Shown here: one piece after another, positions 27,697-36,226 of the stretch
Layout: each line of letters starts with the position of its first letter
Position numbering within the stretch: the stretch's first letter is position 1
DNA from: Chloroflexota bacterium
Lineage (GTDB): Bacteria > Chloroflexota > Anaerolineae > B4-G1
Length of the DNA: 58,326 nt
Direction of reading: 5' to 3'
Assembly: GCA_024232355.1 (NCBI GenBank)
Contig: JAAEPW010001336.1
Span: 1 to 58,326, forward strand
Translations under genes and position numbers: made by a program
Notes under the pieces: model-generated
The model's database searches: none
The model's input: only the letters and a program-made list of their open reading frames with translations
Told to the model about the DNA's origin: nothing

Positions 27697-27725
27697 ATTT
27701 TAACACAAAGTCCTGATGTGTCCAA
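27697..27725 (-). promoter_or_regulatory. Sigma70-type promoter of the XPB/helicase-associated cluster
   Basis: On the minus strand TTGGAC (27725-27720) and TAAAAT (27702-27697) are separated by exactly 17 bp. Transcription would start near 27690, inside the palindrome at 27658-27694, and give a leader of about 55 nt before the ATG at 27633. Confidence 0.6.
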
Positions 27726-27728
27726 TGC

Positions 27729-28592
27729 TCAGGGAGCTTGAGGGGATGTTTCGAGCAGCTTGGCCCACATTTGCTTGAACAACAGCGCCGTTCGCCAGAA
27801 AGCGACCGCCGCCATCCCGTGGGCTAGCACGGCAAACAGGGGAGGCGTCTGGCGGGTATAGTAGGTCCAGCAGAGGCGGGTGGTGCCCCACAGTTCCAAA
27901 AAATATCCCAGGCCCGCCCCAGCGACGAACGTCAGTACCGCCATCCGGTGATCGGTCGGGGTCAGGGTCAGTAGGGTGCATAGGAGTAGAGCCATTAGGG
28001 TGAGGGATTTGTCCATTGTCGGCCAGACAAAAATCAGCATCAATGCGTAAAACGTGGCAAAGATCGCCCAGTACAGGACGCGAAACATGGCAGCGTGGGG
28101 GGCGGGCGACCGGCGTTGGACCAAGCGGTGTAGCAACCGCGTCAAGCGGTCAATAGACAAGCTGGCGATGGGCCAGGCGGGGATGATCCAAAAGGGAGGG
28201 CGCTCGTGGGTGTAATAGACCCACAACTCGGTTTGGGTACCCCAGCTTTCGATCACCAGCCCGCCAGCTAATCCCACAAAGACGATGAGAGCGTCGGCCT
28301 TTAGGTCGGCGCCGGCCATAATGAGCAGTGACATGACGGCAAAATCGAAAATCAGCAGCCAGTCTATCTGGAGCCACAGGGGACGTCTCCAGTCCATATA
28401 GGCCAGCGCATCCCTGGCCAACGGCCACCAGACCACGCCGATCATGAATAGGGTGGCTACAAAGCCGCTCATCAAGACGTAACTCGATTTCGTCCAGCCC
28501 AAGGCGGTGGAGAGGCGTTGCCAAATACTCGTTAGAGAAACCAGGGGGTTTCTGAAACCCCTGGTTTCTTTCGTCATCTGCTTATTTGTCAT
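27729..28592 (-). CDS. Multi-pass membrane protein with an internal duplication
   Basis: A 287-residue polytopic membrane protein, about eight membrane segments. Two copies of the motif E-x-W-G-T-x4-W-x-Y-Y-T-x3-P-P occur at residues 115-133 and 233-251, exactly 118 residues apart, so the protein looks like a tandem duplication of a four-helix unit. I cannot name a family with confidence; it resembles small uncharacterised integral proteins. The ATG overlaps the subtilase stop as ATGA. The first 20 or so codons are made of repeat DNA (an ATGACAA-type unit and the palindrome at 28537-28568), so the functional start may lie further in. It is the last gene of the kinase/subtilase operon. Confidence 0.7.
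   Translation of the reverse strand: MTNKQMTKETRGFRNPLVSLTSIWQRLSTALGWTKSSYVLMSGFVATLFMIGVVWWPLARDALAYMDWRRPLWLQIDWLLIFDFAVMSLLIMAGADLKADALIVFVGLAGGLVIESWGTQTELWVYYTHERPPFWIIPAWPIASLSIDRLTRLLHRLVQRRSPAPHAAMFRVLYWAIFATFYALMLIFVWPTMDKSLTLMALLLCTLLTLTPTDHRMAVLTFVAGAGLGYFLELWGTTRLCWTYYTRQTPPLFAVLAHGMAAVAFWRTALLFKQMWAKLLETSPQAP
28537..28568. repeat. Variable-arm palindrome with GTTTCTGAAAC core (copy 3)
   Basis: GAAACCAGGGGGTTTC pairs with GAAACCCCTGGTTTC (one bulged base) around a 1-2 nt loop. It is inside the reading frame of the membrane protein (about residues 9-19). The core matches the palindrome at 6596-6629 while the arms differ, which suggests a dispersed hairpin family. Confidence 0.55.
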
Positions 28593-30841
28593 TTTCCTGT
28601 CGTCGCGCCACAGTTAGGGCAGAATCGGGCCCCCTTGCGTAACTCGTTGTCACAGTGTTGGCAGCGATGGGGCTGTTGCTCCTGCACGAAAGAATGACCG
28701 CATTCGGGGCAAAAGCGAGCGCTGGGGCGTACGTGGACTGCACAAGATGGACAGCGTTCGACTTGAGGCGGTATGTGTGGACGTGGTGTGGAAGCTGTAG
28801 GCGATGGTGGTGTGCGCGGACGTGGCGGAGCAGAGGCCTTGGGGCGTCGGGGCGGTGGCGGAGTGGATCGGACGCGTTTGCTGCGTCGCCTCAACACGAT
28901 CACGCCGACAAGTCCAATGAGCAGCAATCCCCCTCCTGCACAACACAGCCCCCCAGCGACCAAGCCCAGGCCAGTTACCGCCAGCAGGCCAGCCCCGGTA
29001 CCTGATGTCGGAGGTATTGGCGGCGGGGTGGCGTAGGCTACTTGGGTGGGTGTGGGTAGTGGTGCGGGAGTAGGCTCTGCGCCCGACTCTGGTACCGGCG
29101 TGGGCCGGGGGGATGGGTTGTTGGCGGACGGCGACGGCAACTGTAATCGTCCATACCCGTGACCAGTATCTGGCCCAGAAGGCGCCAGGTCTATGGCGTT
29201 GCTCAGTATAAAATCGACCACTTCCTGGCGCGTGAACTGGGGATTGGCTTGCCAGACCAACGCAGCTGCCCCGGCAACGTGGGGGCAAGAGGACGATGTG
29301 CCGGTGAATTCCTCCGCGCCGTAGGTGGCCCCAGAGACACCGGTGGGGGCGGAAACCTCTGGTTTGAGCCGCCCGTCGGTCGTCGGGCCTTGTGAACTGT
29401 AATCGGCCAGGGAATCGTCCTGCCAGTTGGCGGCGCCCACCGTCAGTGAGCCGACAGCATCACCAGGAGGGCAGACACTATAGTCGGGTGATGGATAGGC
29501 GACGTCGGCGCCGTTTACAAAGATGTCAAAGGTCACGGCCTGGTCCACCTCGTAGGCGGTGACGGCGGCATAGACGGTGTCTCCGTCGGTGACATATGAT
29601 ATCCACTCGACCGGCTCCTGGCCCGACTCGCCGCTTTGAGATTCTTGGGAGGATGCTAGTTCGTTGCCTGCCGCGTCATAGAGAAACAGCTCATAGTCCT
29701 GCGTGGCCTGTTCCCAATCGTCATCCCACGTGAGGGCGACGTCTACATAGCCATAGTTGTAGAGGGCGAGCGACTCTTCACCCGCCGCAAACTCGTGTAG
29801 GTTGTCGCCGTCCTCGTCGGTAAAGACAGCCCGGTAGTGGGAGAGGGCCGAGTTGCCGGAAGAGTTGACCCACAGGATGCCCTGGGCGGCCAAGTCATCT
29901 ACCAATTGGGCGTCCCACTCGCTGCCGTCGCGCGGGCCGACGATACTGCTGGCCGAGTGGGAGATGATGTCGACGTTGTGGCTCAGCAGCCAGTCCACCG
30001 CTTCACCCATGGCGGCGTCACTGCCATCATACCAGGCAAAAAAAAGCTCGGCGTCGGGGGCGACTTCGTGGACGATCTCGGCGCAAGCGGTGCCGTGGAT
30101 TTCGTCTTCATCGTACCAACCAAAGGTGGCCATTGGCACATCGTTGGGCAGTTCTTCACCCAACAGATCCTCGTAATTGCTAAAGCCCAGGTCGAGGACG
30201 CCGACGCGCAGCCCCGCGCCGGTGATGCCCGCCTCGTGCCAGGTGTTGGAGCCGATAACGGCCACGCCCTCGCCAGGGATGGAGCTGCCGTCGTGGATGC
30301 GCTGCTCGGGCAGTTGCACGCCGATGACGTGTTCCAGTTCGGTGAGTTGGTCAAAGATCGCGCCTGGTTCGTTGGTCTGTAACTGGGCCTCGATCAACAC
30401 GATGGGCACGGCGACGTTGACCCGATCCCGATAGGCGCTGACGACGACGGCACCGACGGTCTCCAATTGGCTCACCAAGGTGGTATGGTCGTCGGTGTCG
30501 AGGATGAGAGTGATGGCGACGTCACCTTGTGGAGTCAGCATTTCGCGCTGACGGGCCAGTTCCAACGCTGCGTCGTGGCCGCCTTCCTCGTAGGCCACCA
30601 GGAACTCTTTGTAGACCGAGTCGAGTTCGGGGTCTGTGAGGATGGATTCAAGGGCTGGGTATTGTTCGGCCAACTCGATCAAAGATTGGGGTGGGGCGAT
30701 TTCGGGCGGTGGTGGGGAGGTGTCCCGGACGTAGAAAAAAAAGACGGCGCCCGCCGCGACGACCAACAGAGTGCCCAGGATGAGCAGGATGATTACGGTT
30801 GTGCTGTTTAGTAGCAGATTTAGGTTTCTTTTCGAGATCAT
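28589..30841 (-). CDS. Membrane-anchored subtilisin-like (S8) serine protease with zinc-ribbon tail
   Basis: A 750-residue protease. An N-terminal membrane segment (about 13-38) is followed by a Pro-rich spacer and a likely propeptide (about 50-190), then the S8 catalytic domain with D217 in RVGVLDLGF, H249 in EIHGTACAE, oxyanion N330 in SSGN and S516 in GTSSSCPHVAGAA. After a Pro/Thr-rich linker comes a second hydrophobic segment (GLLLIGLVGVIVLRRRSKR). Last are two double-CxxC zinc ribbons (CPSC..CPEC and CQHC..CPNC). The catalytic domain should lie outside and the zinc ribbons inside the cell. The ATG overlaps the stop of the zinc-ribbon gene as ATGA, with GAGGAGG 6 nt before it. The substrate is unknown; the context with kinases suggests signalling. 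Confidence 0.9.
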   Translation of the reverse strand: MISKRNLNLLLNSTTVIILLILGTLLVVAAGAVFFFYVRDTSPPPPEIAPPQSLIELAEQYPALESILTDPELDSVYKEFLVAYEEGGHDAALELARQREMLTPQGDVAITLILDTDDHTTLVSQLETVGAVVVSAYRDRVNVAVPIVLIEAQLQTNEPGAIFDQLTELEHVIGVQLPEQRIHDGSSIPGEGVAVIGSNTWHEAGITGAGLRVGVLDLGFSNYEDLLGEELPNDVPMATFGWYDEDEIHGTACAEIVHEVAPDAELFFAWYDGSDAAMGEAVDWLLSHNVDIISHSASSIVGPRDGSEWDAQLVDDLAAQGILWVNSSGNSALSHYRAVFTDEDGDNLHEFAAGEESLALYNYGYVDVALTWDDDWEQATQDYELFLYDAAGNELASSQESQSGESGQEPVEWISYVTDGDTVYAAVTAYEVDQAVTFDIFVNGADVAYPSPDYSVCPPGDAVGSLTVGAANWQDDSLADYSSQGPTTDGRLKPEVSAPTGVSGATYGAEEFTGTSSSCPHVAGAAALVWQANPQFTRQEVVDFILSNAIDLAPSGPDTGHGYGRLQLPSPSANNPSPRPTPVPESGAEPTPAPLPTPTQVAYATPPPIPPTSGTGAGLLAVTGLGLVAGGLCCAGGGLLLIGLVGVIVLRRRSKRVRSTPPPPRRPKASAPPRPRTPPSPTASTPRPHIPPQVERCPSCAVHVRPSARFCPECGHSFVQEQQPHRCQHCDNELRKGARFCPNCGATTGK

Positions 30842-31440
30842 TGGATTCCTCCTCTTGCTATCGATACCTCTACACCGTGCTCTGAAGAAACGGTCATCGT
30901 GGCAGGTGAATTCTCTTGCATGTCTAGGGGCGCGTTGGCACGAGTGTGGGACTTGGGCGTCGGCGTCTCAGCAGGCTCCAACTTGTTCCCGGTGAGTTTG
31001 GGGCCAAAAGTGATGACCGCCACAATGAGGGCGGCGACACATATAAAGACGGTGATAATGGCTATCCATATTACCCAGCGTGGGAAAGAATGCTCTGAGG
31101 TGACCGGTGCGGGTGGGCGCGGCGGGGGGACCCACGGTTGTGTATGGTTGGAAGGCACTATGGGAGGCGGTGGTGATGGTGGGGTGGCGTAAGGCTGGGT
31201 GATGGATGACGGGGTAGGTGCGGTATCTGTCACTGAGAACGATGGTTGAGTCAGATCGGATGCAAGTGGCTTGCCGCATCGCGGGCAGAAGCGAGCTTTG
31301 GGTTTGGTAGTGACCCCACAAGCGGGGCAGATGTTGACTGGGATGGCTGGTGGAACGGCCTGTTGCGCCAATGCTTGTCCACACTGTTTGCAGAAACGGG
31401 CGTCGGGACGATTTTCTAGGCCGCATTTCGGACATTTCAT
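30838..31440 (-). CDS. Zinc-ribbon protein with one membrane segment
   Basis: About 200 residues. The N-terminus has two zinc ribbons (CPKCGLENRPDARFCKQCG and CPACG...FCPRCG), followed by a long Pro/Ser/Thr-rich linker. A single membrane segment (WVIWIAIITVFICVAALIVAV) and a short outer tail follow. The same N-in topology and zinc ribbons occur in the subtilase encoded next. I start at the ATG at 31440 because GAGG lies 6 nt upstream; an ATG at 31455 would add five residues. It overlaps the subtilase ATG by 4 nt. Proteins of this layout are common next to Ser/Thr kinases in Chloroflexota and may be their substrates or adaptors; this is inference. Confidence 0.75.
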   Translation of the reverse strand: MKCPKCGLENRPDARFCKQCGQALAQQAVPPAIPVNICPACGVTTKPKARFCPRCGKPLASDLTQPSFSVTDTAPTPSSITQPYATPPSPPPPIVPSNHTQPWVPPPRPPAPVTSEHSFPRWVIWIAIITVFICVAALIVAVITFGPKLTGNKLEPAETPTPKSHTRANAPLDMQENSPATMTVSSEHGVEVSIARGGIQ

Positions 31441-31495
31441 TGGGGGCCTCAACATGAGTCTCGATATAATGACAGATTATGACAGTAGTGGATTG

Positions 31496-33337
31496 TTATG
31501 GCGCGCGCATTTCAAGGTTATCGAATTCAAAAATGGCTGTATCCTTAGCCTCGACGAGTTCTATCACCATCCCGGCTTGTCCCTGACTCAATCGATCGTC
31601 TTGCGCCTCGCCAACGTATTGGTCGTTGACGTAAAAAGTGTAGCTGGCACCTTGTGCGATAACGGTAACCCGATTGACTTTGTTTGGGCGGGCTGCTGAG
31701 GTTTCGGTCCAATCAATCACAGTGTCCCATTCGCCCTCGTGCCGTAGTGAAAACTTGAAACTTGAATCATCCTGTAGTTTAAAGATCGCATAGTTGTCCT
31801 TGTCGCTCTTGCGGAATATCAGACCGTATTGGCCGTTCTCAACGCCGCTGATCCGTCTAGCCTTTACTGTCAGATAAAAATCATTGTCCAAGGTAACATC
31901 GGGGATGCTCCACCATATTGCGTCCTCATTAACGGTCGCGTCCCAACGGTACTTGCCGTCGGTGATGAGTTTTTCTCCCGAGATCAGGTCACCGTCGTAT
32001 TCGCCCGTGTACCAGTCGTTTTCGTTGCTATTAAAGGTGTCGCAAAAGATAATGGGCCAATCGGTGGGGGCTAGGGGGCTATCGTGGATGCACGCTTGCA
32101 CGGTTGCGGTCGCTGGGTCTTGTGGCGGGACGGTTGCTTGAGCTTGCGCCGCGGCCGTCGCTGTCGATTTTGCCTTGGTAGTTGCCTGGGCCTGTACTGT
32201 GCTGGCTGCTTCCACAGCTTGCGTGGTTGACGTCGCCTGTGCCTGGGCTGTGGCTGTTCCTTGGGCTTGATGCATGATTACTTCTGACTGGGCTGTGGAT
32301 GTCTGGATGATCCGGCCCTGGCGGGCTAGTCCCCGGAGCACCTGCATAGAGCCAAAACAGAAAAGGATCATGAATAGGGTGCTGCATCCCAGCAACCACG
32401 CCCACGGCACCCGGCGGCGGGCCGGGGCAGCAGCCTGGACGCTAGGTGTCGCTTTGACCTCGTCGCGTTTGGGGGTGGCGGGTGTCACACGTCCGGGTGT
32501 TGGAGTAGGGGGAGCACCAATCTTTAGCGCCGATGCCATTTCGTTGGCGCTCTGCCAGCGTTTGGATTGGTTCAGTTCCAGCGCGCGGAGCACTACTGCT
32601 TCCGTGGTTGATCTCACGCCGGGATTGAACTTGCGCATCGGTACGAATCGCTCTGGGGATGCCATACGCAACGTTGCCGTCAGTGGCGCCTGACCTGCCA
32701 CCGCGTGGTACATAGTGGCGCCCATGCTGTAGATGTCACTGCGGGGATCAGTGTGGGCTGTGTCGGCCTCGTATTGCTCTGGCGGGGAATACTCTGGTGT
32801 GCCTACCCCCCGCATCACGGTTTTGGTGCGGGGGTCGTTGGGGTCCCACAGTTTCACCAGTCCAAAGTCGACCAATACCGCTTGCCCATCGGGCCGGATG
32901 ACGACATTTTGGGGTTTGATGTCCCGGTGAATGATTCCCTGGTCGTGACAATAGGTCAGCGCGCTTAACAACTGTTTGGCCCAGGCCAGCACCTCGGATT
33001 CCGGTAGCGGACCACGTTGGGTGATGCGGTCGGCCAGGCTTTTCCCTTCTACAAAATCCATCACCAAGTAGGCGTTGTCCGCCTCTTCGAAAAAGTCAGT
33101 GACGCGGACCAGGTGGGGGTGATGGAGACGGGCCAGCACCGTGGCCTCTTGCTGAAACTGCTGGCGTAGTTGACCCAGAGTTTGATCGCCAAGCCCTGGC
33201 TGGGACGTCATCTCTTTGAGCGCGACGGGGACGCTGAGACGCATATCCCAGGCACGATAGACTGAGCCCATTCCTCCTTGCCCCAAGAGGGAGACAATAC
33301 GATAGCGATTTTGAAGAACGGAACCAGTTGTCAGCAT
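31496..33337 (-). CDS. Transmembrane Ser/Thr protein kinase with C-terminal jelly-roll sensor-like domain
   Basis: A 613-residue protein. The Hanks-type kinase domain (1-275) has the glycine loop GQGGMG (19-24), K41, HRD at 137-139 and DFG at 157-159. One membrane segment follows near residues 313-335 (WLLGCSTLFMILFCF), then an Ala/Gln/Thr-rich low-complexity linker, then a C-terminal beta-sandwich resembling LamG or DUF1080 domains (YGLIFRKSDKDNYAIFKL, VTVIAQGASYTFYVND). The last part should be outside the cell, where it could bind sugars or other ligands and control the kinase. AGGAAAGG precedes the ATG. It begins 7 bp after the FHA kinase gene, in the same operon. Confidence 0.9.
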   Translation of the reverse strand: MLTTGSVLQNRYRIVSLLGQGGMGSVYRAWDMRLSVPVALKEMTSQPGLGDQTLGQLRQQFQQEATVLARLHHPHLVRVTDFFEEADNAYLVMDFVEGKSLADRITQRGPLPESEVLAWAKQLLSALTYCHDQGIIHRDIKPQNVVIRPDGQAVLVDFGLVKLWDPNDPRTKTVMRGVGTPEYSPPEQYEADTAHTDPRSDIYSMGATMYHAVAGQAPLTATLRMASPERFVPMRKFNPGVRSTTEAVVLRALELNQSKRWQSANEMASALKIGAPPTPTPGRVTPATPKRDEVKATPSVQAAAPARRRVPWAWLLGCSTLFMILFCFGSMQVLRGLARQGRIIQTSTAQSEVIMHQAQGTATAQAQATSTTQAVEAASTVQAQATTKAKSTATAAAQAQATVPPQDPATATVQACIHDSPLAPTDWPIIFCDTFNSNENDWYTGEYDGDLISGEKLITDGKYRWDATVNEDAIWWSIPDVTLDNDFYLTVKARRISGVENGQYGLIFRKSDKDNYAIFKLQDDSSFKFSLRHEGEWDTVIDWTETSAARPNKVNRVTVIAQGASYTFYVNDQYVGEAQDDRLSQGQAGMVIELVEAKDTAIFEFDNLEMRAP

Positions 33338-33344
33338 GCCTTTC

Positions 33345-34565
33345 CTAATCCTCGTAGAATATCAGTGTCACTTGACTGCACCGCAGGATATCACCAGTAC
33401 GTATTTGGACCGGTTGTCCTGGATGCACGGGCACACTGTTGAGAAAGGTGCCGTTGGTGCTGTTCAAGTCTTCTAGCATCCAACTCCCAGGGCTGTACAG
33501 CAGTCGGGCGTGACGGCGTGAAACACCTGCCTGGCCTCCGCCGTGCGGTCCCAGGTCTACGTCAGGCCGAGAGGTGGCTTGGGGATCGCCCCGACCGATC
33601 AGCACCTCTCCTTGTTGGGGGAGGATGAGGGTTGCTCCGGTGCCTGCGACGACCAAGCGGGGACCCGCCACCGGAGAGAGCGCGCCGAGGCGGGCTGTAG
33701 CCGATGGTGTGACGGGAGTGGCAGACAGAGCGGCTCGTCCTGTGGCACCTGGCAGACGGGAGAGATCGTTGATCAGTGCTTCCATTGTAGCATGACGCGC
33801 ATCTGGCTCGCGGGCCAAAGCCTGTAGAATGATGGCTTCCAGTTGCGGTGTGATGCGCGAGTTGAATCGGCGTGGTGGGGTGGGGGACTCGTGCAGTCGC
33901 CTGAGCATCAGTTCGACGGGTGAGGTGGCTTCAAAAGGTAGCCGTCCGGTTAACAACTGGTAGATGACGATAGCCAAGCTGTAGATATCGCTGCGATGAT
34001 CCACATCGTCGCCCGCGGCTTGTTCAGGCGAAAAGTAAGCTGGGGTGCCGATGCTGACACCAGGTCTGGTGATGCCGCGTTTGCCGCCCACTAGTTTGAC
34101 CAGACCGAAATCTGCCAGCATGGGCCAATCGGGGCGGGCCAGCAGGATGTTGGCCGGTTTGACATCGCGATGCACGATCTTCTTCGAGTGAGCATAAGCC
34201 AGGGCACGGGCTACGGGAACGACCAATGATGCTGTGTCAGGCCATTCCAGAGGCTGTCCGGTTAGGTGAGCCTTGAGTGTACCACCAGGGACGTATTCCA
34301 TGACAATGTAGGCGGTGCCGTGTTCTTCTCCATAGTCATAAATGTTTAGGATGTTGGGATGACGCAGCTTGGCGATGGCACGGGCCTCGCGGCGGAATCG
34401 AGCCAGAAATTCTTTATCACTGGCCCCCTTGGCGTGCATAATTTTGACCGCTACCCAGCGTTCCAGTTGGGTTTGGTAGGCGCGATAGACGATCGCCATA
34501 CCTCCCTGCCCAACTTGTTCAGCGATTTGATAGCCGCCGATGGTTTGTCCTTTCCAAGAATTCAT
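33345..34565 (-). CDS. Ser/Thr protein kinase with C-terminal FHA domain
   Basis: A 406-residue soluble kinase. It has a glycine loop GQGGMA, K41, HRD at 132-134, DFG at 152-154 and the APE-like TPAYFSPEQAA. After a short linker the last 100 residues form an FHA phosphothreonine-binding domain (VLIGRGDP, SRRHARL, DLNSTNGTFLN). FHA-linked kinases usually dock on phosphorylated partners or on themselves, so it may act together with the membrane kinase encoded next. A well-spaced promoter lies just upstream (34601-34629), and GGAG lies 8 nt before the ATG. It heads a five-gene run that also has two zinc-ribbon proteins, one of them a subtilase. Confidence 0.92.
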   Translation of the reverse strand: MNSWKGQTIGGYQIAEQVGQGGMAIVYRAYQTQLERWVAVKIMHAKGASDKEFLARFRREARAIAKLRHPNILNIYDYGEEHGTAYIVMEYVPGGTLKAHLTGQPLEWPDTASLVVPVARALAYAHSKKIVHRDVKPANILLARPDWPMLADFGLVKLVGGKRGITRPGVSIGTPAYFSPEQAAGDDVDHRSDIYSLAIVIYQLLTGRLPFEATSPVELMLRRLHESPTPPRRFNSRITPQLEAIILQALAREPDARHATMEALINDLSRLPGATGRAALSATPVTPSATARLGALSPVAGPRLVVAGTGATLILPQQGEVLIGRGDPQATSRPDVDLGPHGGGQAGVSRRHARLLYSPGSWMLEDLNSTNGTFLNSVPVHPGQPVQIRTGDILRCSQVTLIFYED

Positions 34566-34600
34566 TTTACAGGCTCCAGATCAATTGTCAGTCTGTTATA

Positions 34601-34629
34601 TTTTACGGTGATAGAGGTAATTTGTAAAG
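34601..34629 (-). promoter_or_regulatory. Sigma70-type promoter of the kinase/subtilase operon
   Basis: On the minus strand TTTACA (34629-34624) and TAAAAT (34606-34601) are separated by 17 bp. Transcription would begin near 34594, about 30 nt before the ATG at 34565. Confidence 0.6.
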
Positions 34630-35151
34630 GTGAGCCTTGCCAAGATTTTTGAACTCCTCTGTTGATGCCCGCCGAAACGATCGTTCCAAGACGATAGGGG
34701 GATCATCAGCCAGTAGAGAAGAACAAAGAACGGCCATGTGGTCAAATTGAGACTCATCATGGCCCAGTCGCGTGTCTGTTCTTTGAGACTTTTCCAGAAT
34801 ATCTTTAGAATTCTCATTTCTAGTACTGCTGTTGGGGTCACAAGGCAAACGACCGAGGGTTGCCACGGCCTTGTGGTCGTGAGGACCTTGACAACCGTGT
34901 GTTTATCTAAAGAGATGATAGCACAAATTGTGCGAAACATCAACTCCCCCTGCTACCCAATGTCATAAAGTTAAGGCTTGCAAAGACCTGCCAGGTTTTC
35001 GTCAGAGCTTTTGTGAACAAGATTTGACCTGATTAGCAGTGTATTCTCGGTCGAAAGTGCCTTACAAAACCTGGCATGGCTAGTTTTCGTCTCTTCGCTT
35101 CATGATGGTGCCTTGCTATCCAAATGGATGCTGGGGAGAATGAGACAGCCA
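34630..35151. other. Intergenic region with an 11-bp inverted repeat
   Basis: No gene is supported between the divergent kinase operon and the flippase-like gene. TGCCAGGTTTT at 34989-34999 is the exact reverse complement of AAAACCTGGCA at 35066-35076, with 66 bp between. A short minus-strand frame from 34866 to 34603 is open but lacks a ribosome binding site and family resemblance. Confidence 0.4.
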
Positions 35152-35180
35152 TTGCGGGACTTGGCTCCCGATGGTATAAT
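35152..35180 (+). promoter_or_regulatory. Promoter of the glycosylation locus, close enough to give a leaderless mRNA
   Basis: TTGCGG at 35152-35157 and TATAAT at 35175-35180 are separated by 17 bp. The ATG of the next gene is at 35189, only 8 nt after the -10 box, so transcription would start at or within 1-3 nt of the start codon. No ribosome binding site is present. Confidence 0.65.
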
Positions 35181-35188
35181 CCTCTACC

Positions 35189-36226
35189 ATGAAATCAAAA
35201 CGACAATGGCAGTTATGGGGTAGTTTATTTATTAGTAGTGTGGCTCTGGTGTTGGCTGTGCGGCAGGTCAACCTGGGTGATGTGGCGGAGACGCTGGCTC
35301 AGGCAGAGTATGTGTATTTGATTCCGGCTATCGTGACTCCAGTGCTTGGTCTGGCCGCCCGTGCCGTTCGATGGCGGGTGTTGTTGGGCCCTGAAGTGAG
35401 CTTGGCTCGGTCTTTTTGGGTGACCGACATCGGTTATCTAGTCAGCAATGTGTTGCCCTTCCGGCTGGGAGATCCTGCCCGAGCAGTGGTGATTGCGCGG
35501 GGAGGGAAGATCTCTACCGCAACCGCACTTTCTACCGTTGTGGTCGAGCGGGTGTTGGATATGCTTACTGTAATGGTCCTTCTGGCGGTGTTGACTCCTT
35601 TTGTGAGTGGGGCTGGGACTGCGATGAATGCCGGTTTGTTTGCAGGAGGAGCCGCGTTGGCAGCTTTGGCTGTGTTGTTGCTGTTCGCTTTTCGGCCGGA
35701 CTGGGGACGCCGGATGGCACAATGGGGGCTGGGATTGCTTTCCAAATTGGGGCTAAAGCTGGATAGCGAGCGTTGGCTTGGAATGCTGGACGGTTTGCTC
35801 GAGGGGCTTGCCCCGCTCCGTTCTGGGTGGCGCGGGGTAGCGTTGCTGGTTTGGTCGGTGATCACTTGGGCATTTATTGTTGCCTTTTATTGGGCTGTAC
35901 TGCGTGCTTTTCTGCCGCAGCCTCCGGCACTGGCCGCTCCGTTTCTCGTCTGCATTGCGGCTTTGGGGATGGCGGTCCCTGCTTCCCCAGGTGCGGTGGG
36001 GATTTTCCAGGCCGCTATTCGTTATGGATTGACAGAAGCATTTGGCGTACCAGTGGACCAGGCAATTACGGTCGCTTTTGGTATTCACATTATACAATAT
36101 GTGCTGGGATGTTTGTTGGGTCTGATTGGGTTAGGGCGGGAGAGTCTCTCGTTGAGTTGGTTGCGGACTCGAGCGGCGACTCAAAAGGGTGTCGGCGGAG
36201 AATCACAAGCAGAGGAGATTGAATGA
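35189..36226 (+). CDS. Flippase-like / LPG-synthase-type transmembrane protein
   Basis: A 345-residue polytopic membrane protein of the lysylphosphatidylglycerol synthase transmembrane (UPF0104, AglD-like) group. It has the conserved region LAARAVRWRVLLGPEVSL, LVSNVLPFRLGDPARA, VVVERVLDML and the late VPASPGAVGIFQ motif. Members lack the aminoacyl-transfer domain and are thought to move or modify lipid-linked sugars in cell-surface glycosylation. The 4-nt overlap ATGA with the epimerase gene and the strong promoter immediately upstream show that it heads this transcript. It likely acts in the cytoplasmic membrane with the glycosyltransferases encoded downstream. Confidence 0.87.
   Translation: MKSKRQWQLWGSLFISSVALVLAVRQVNLGDVAETLAQAEYVYLIPAIVTPVLGLAARAVRWRVLLGPEVSLARSFWVTDIGYLVSNVLPFRLGDPARAVVIARGGKISTATALSTVVVERVLDMLTVMVLLAVLTPFVSGAGTAMNAGLFAGGAALAALAVLLLFAFRPDWGRRMAQWGLGLLSKLGLKLDSERWLGMLDGLLEGLAPLRSGWRGVALLVWSVITWAFIVAFYWAVLRAFLPQPPALAAPFLVCIAALGMAVPASPGAVGIFQAAIRYGLTEAFGVPVDQAITVAFGIHIIQYVLGCLLGLIGLGRESLSLSWLRTRAATQKGVGGESQAEEIE

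Noticed and set aside
32130..32290. Low-complexity stretch in the membrane kinase as a possible DNA repeat or insertion
   Set aside because: It encodes the Ala/Gln/Thr-rich linker usual for kinases of this phylum and keeps the frame.
34596..34943. 115-codon minus-strand frame before the kinase operon
   Set aside because: It covers the kinase promoter, has no ribosome binding site, and overlaps another chance frame on the same strand.
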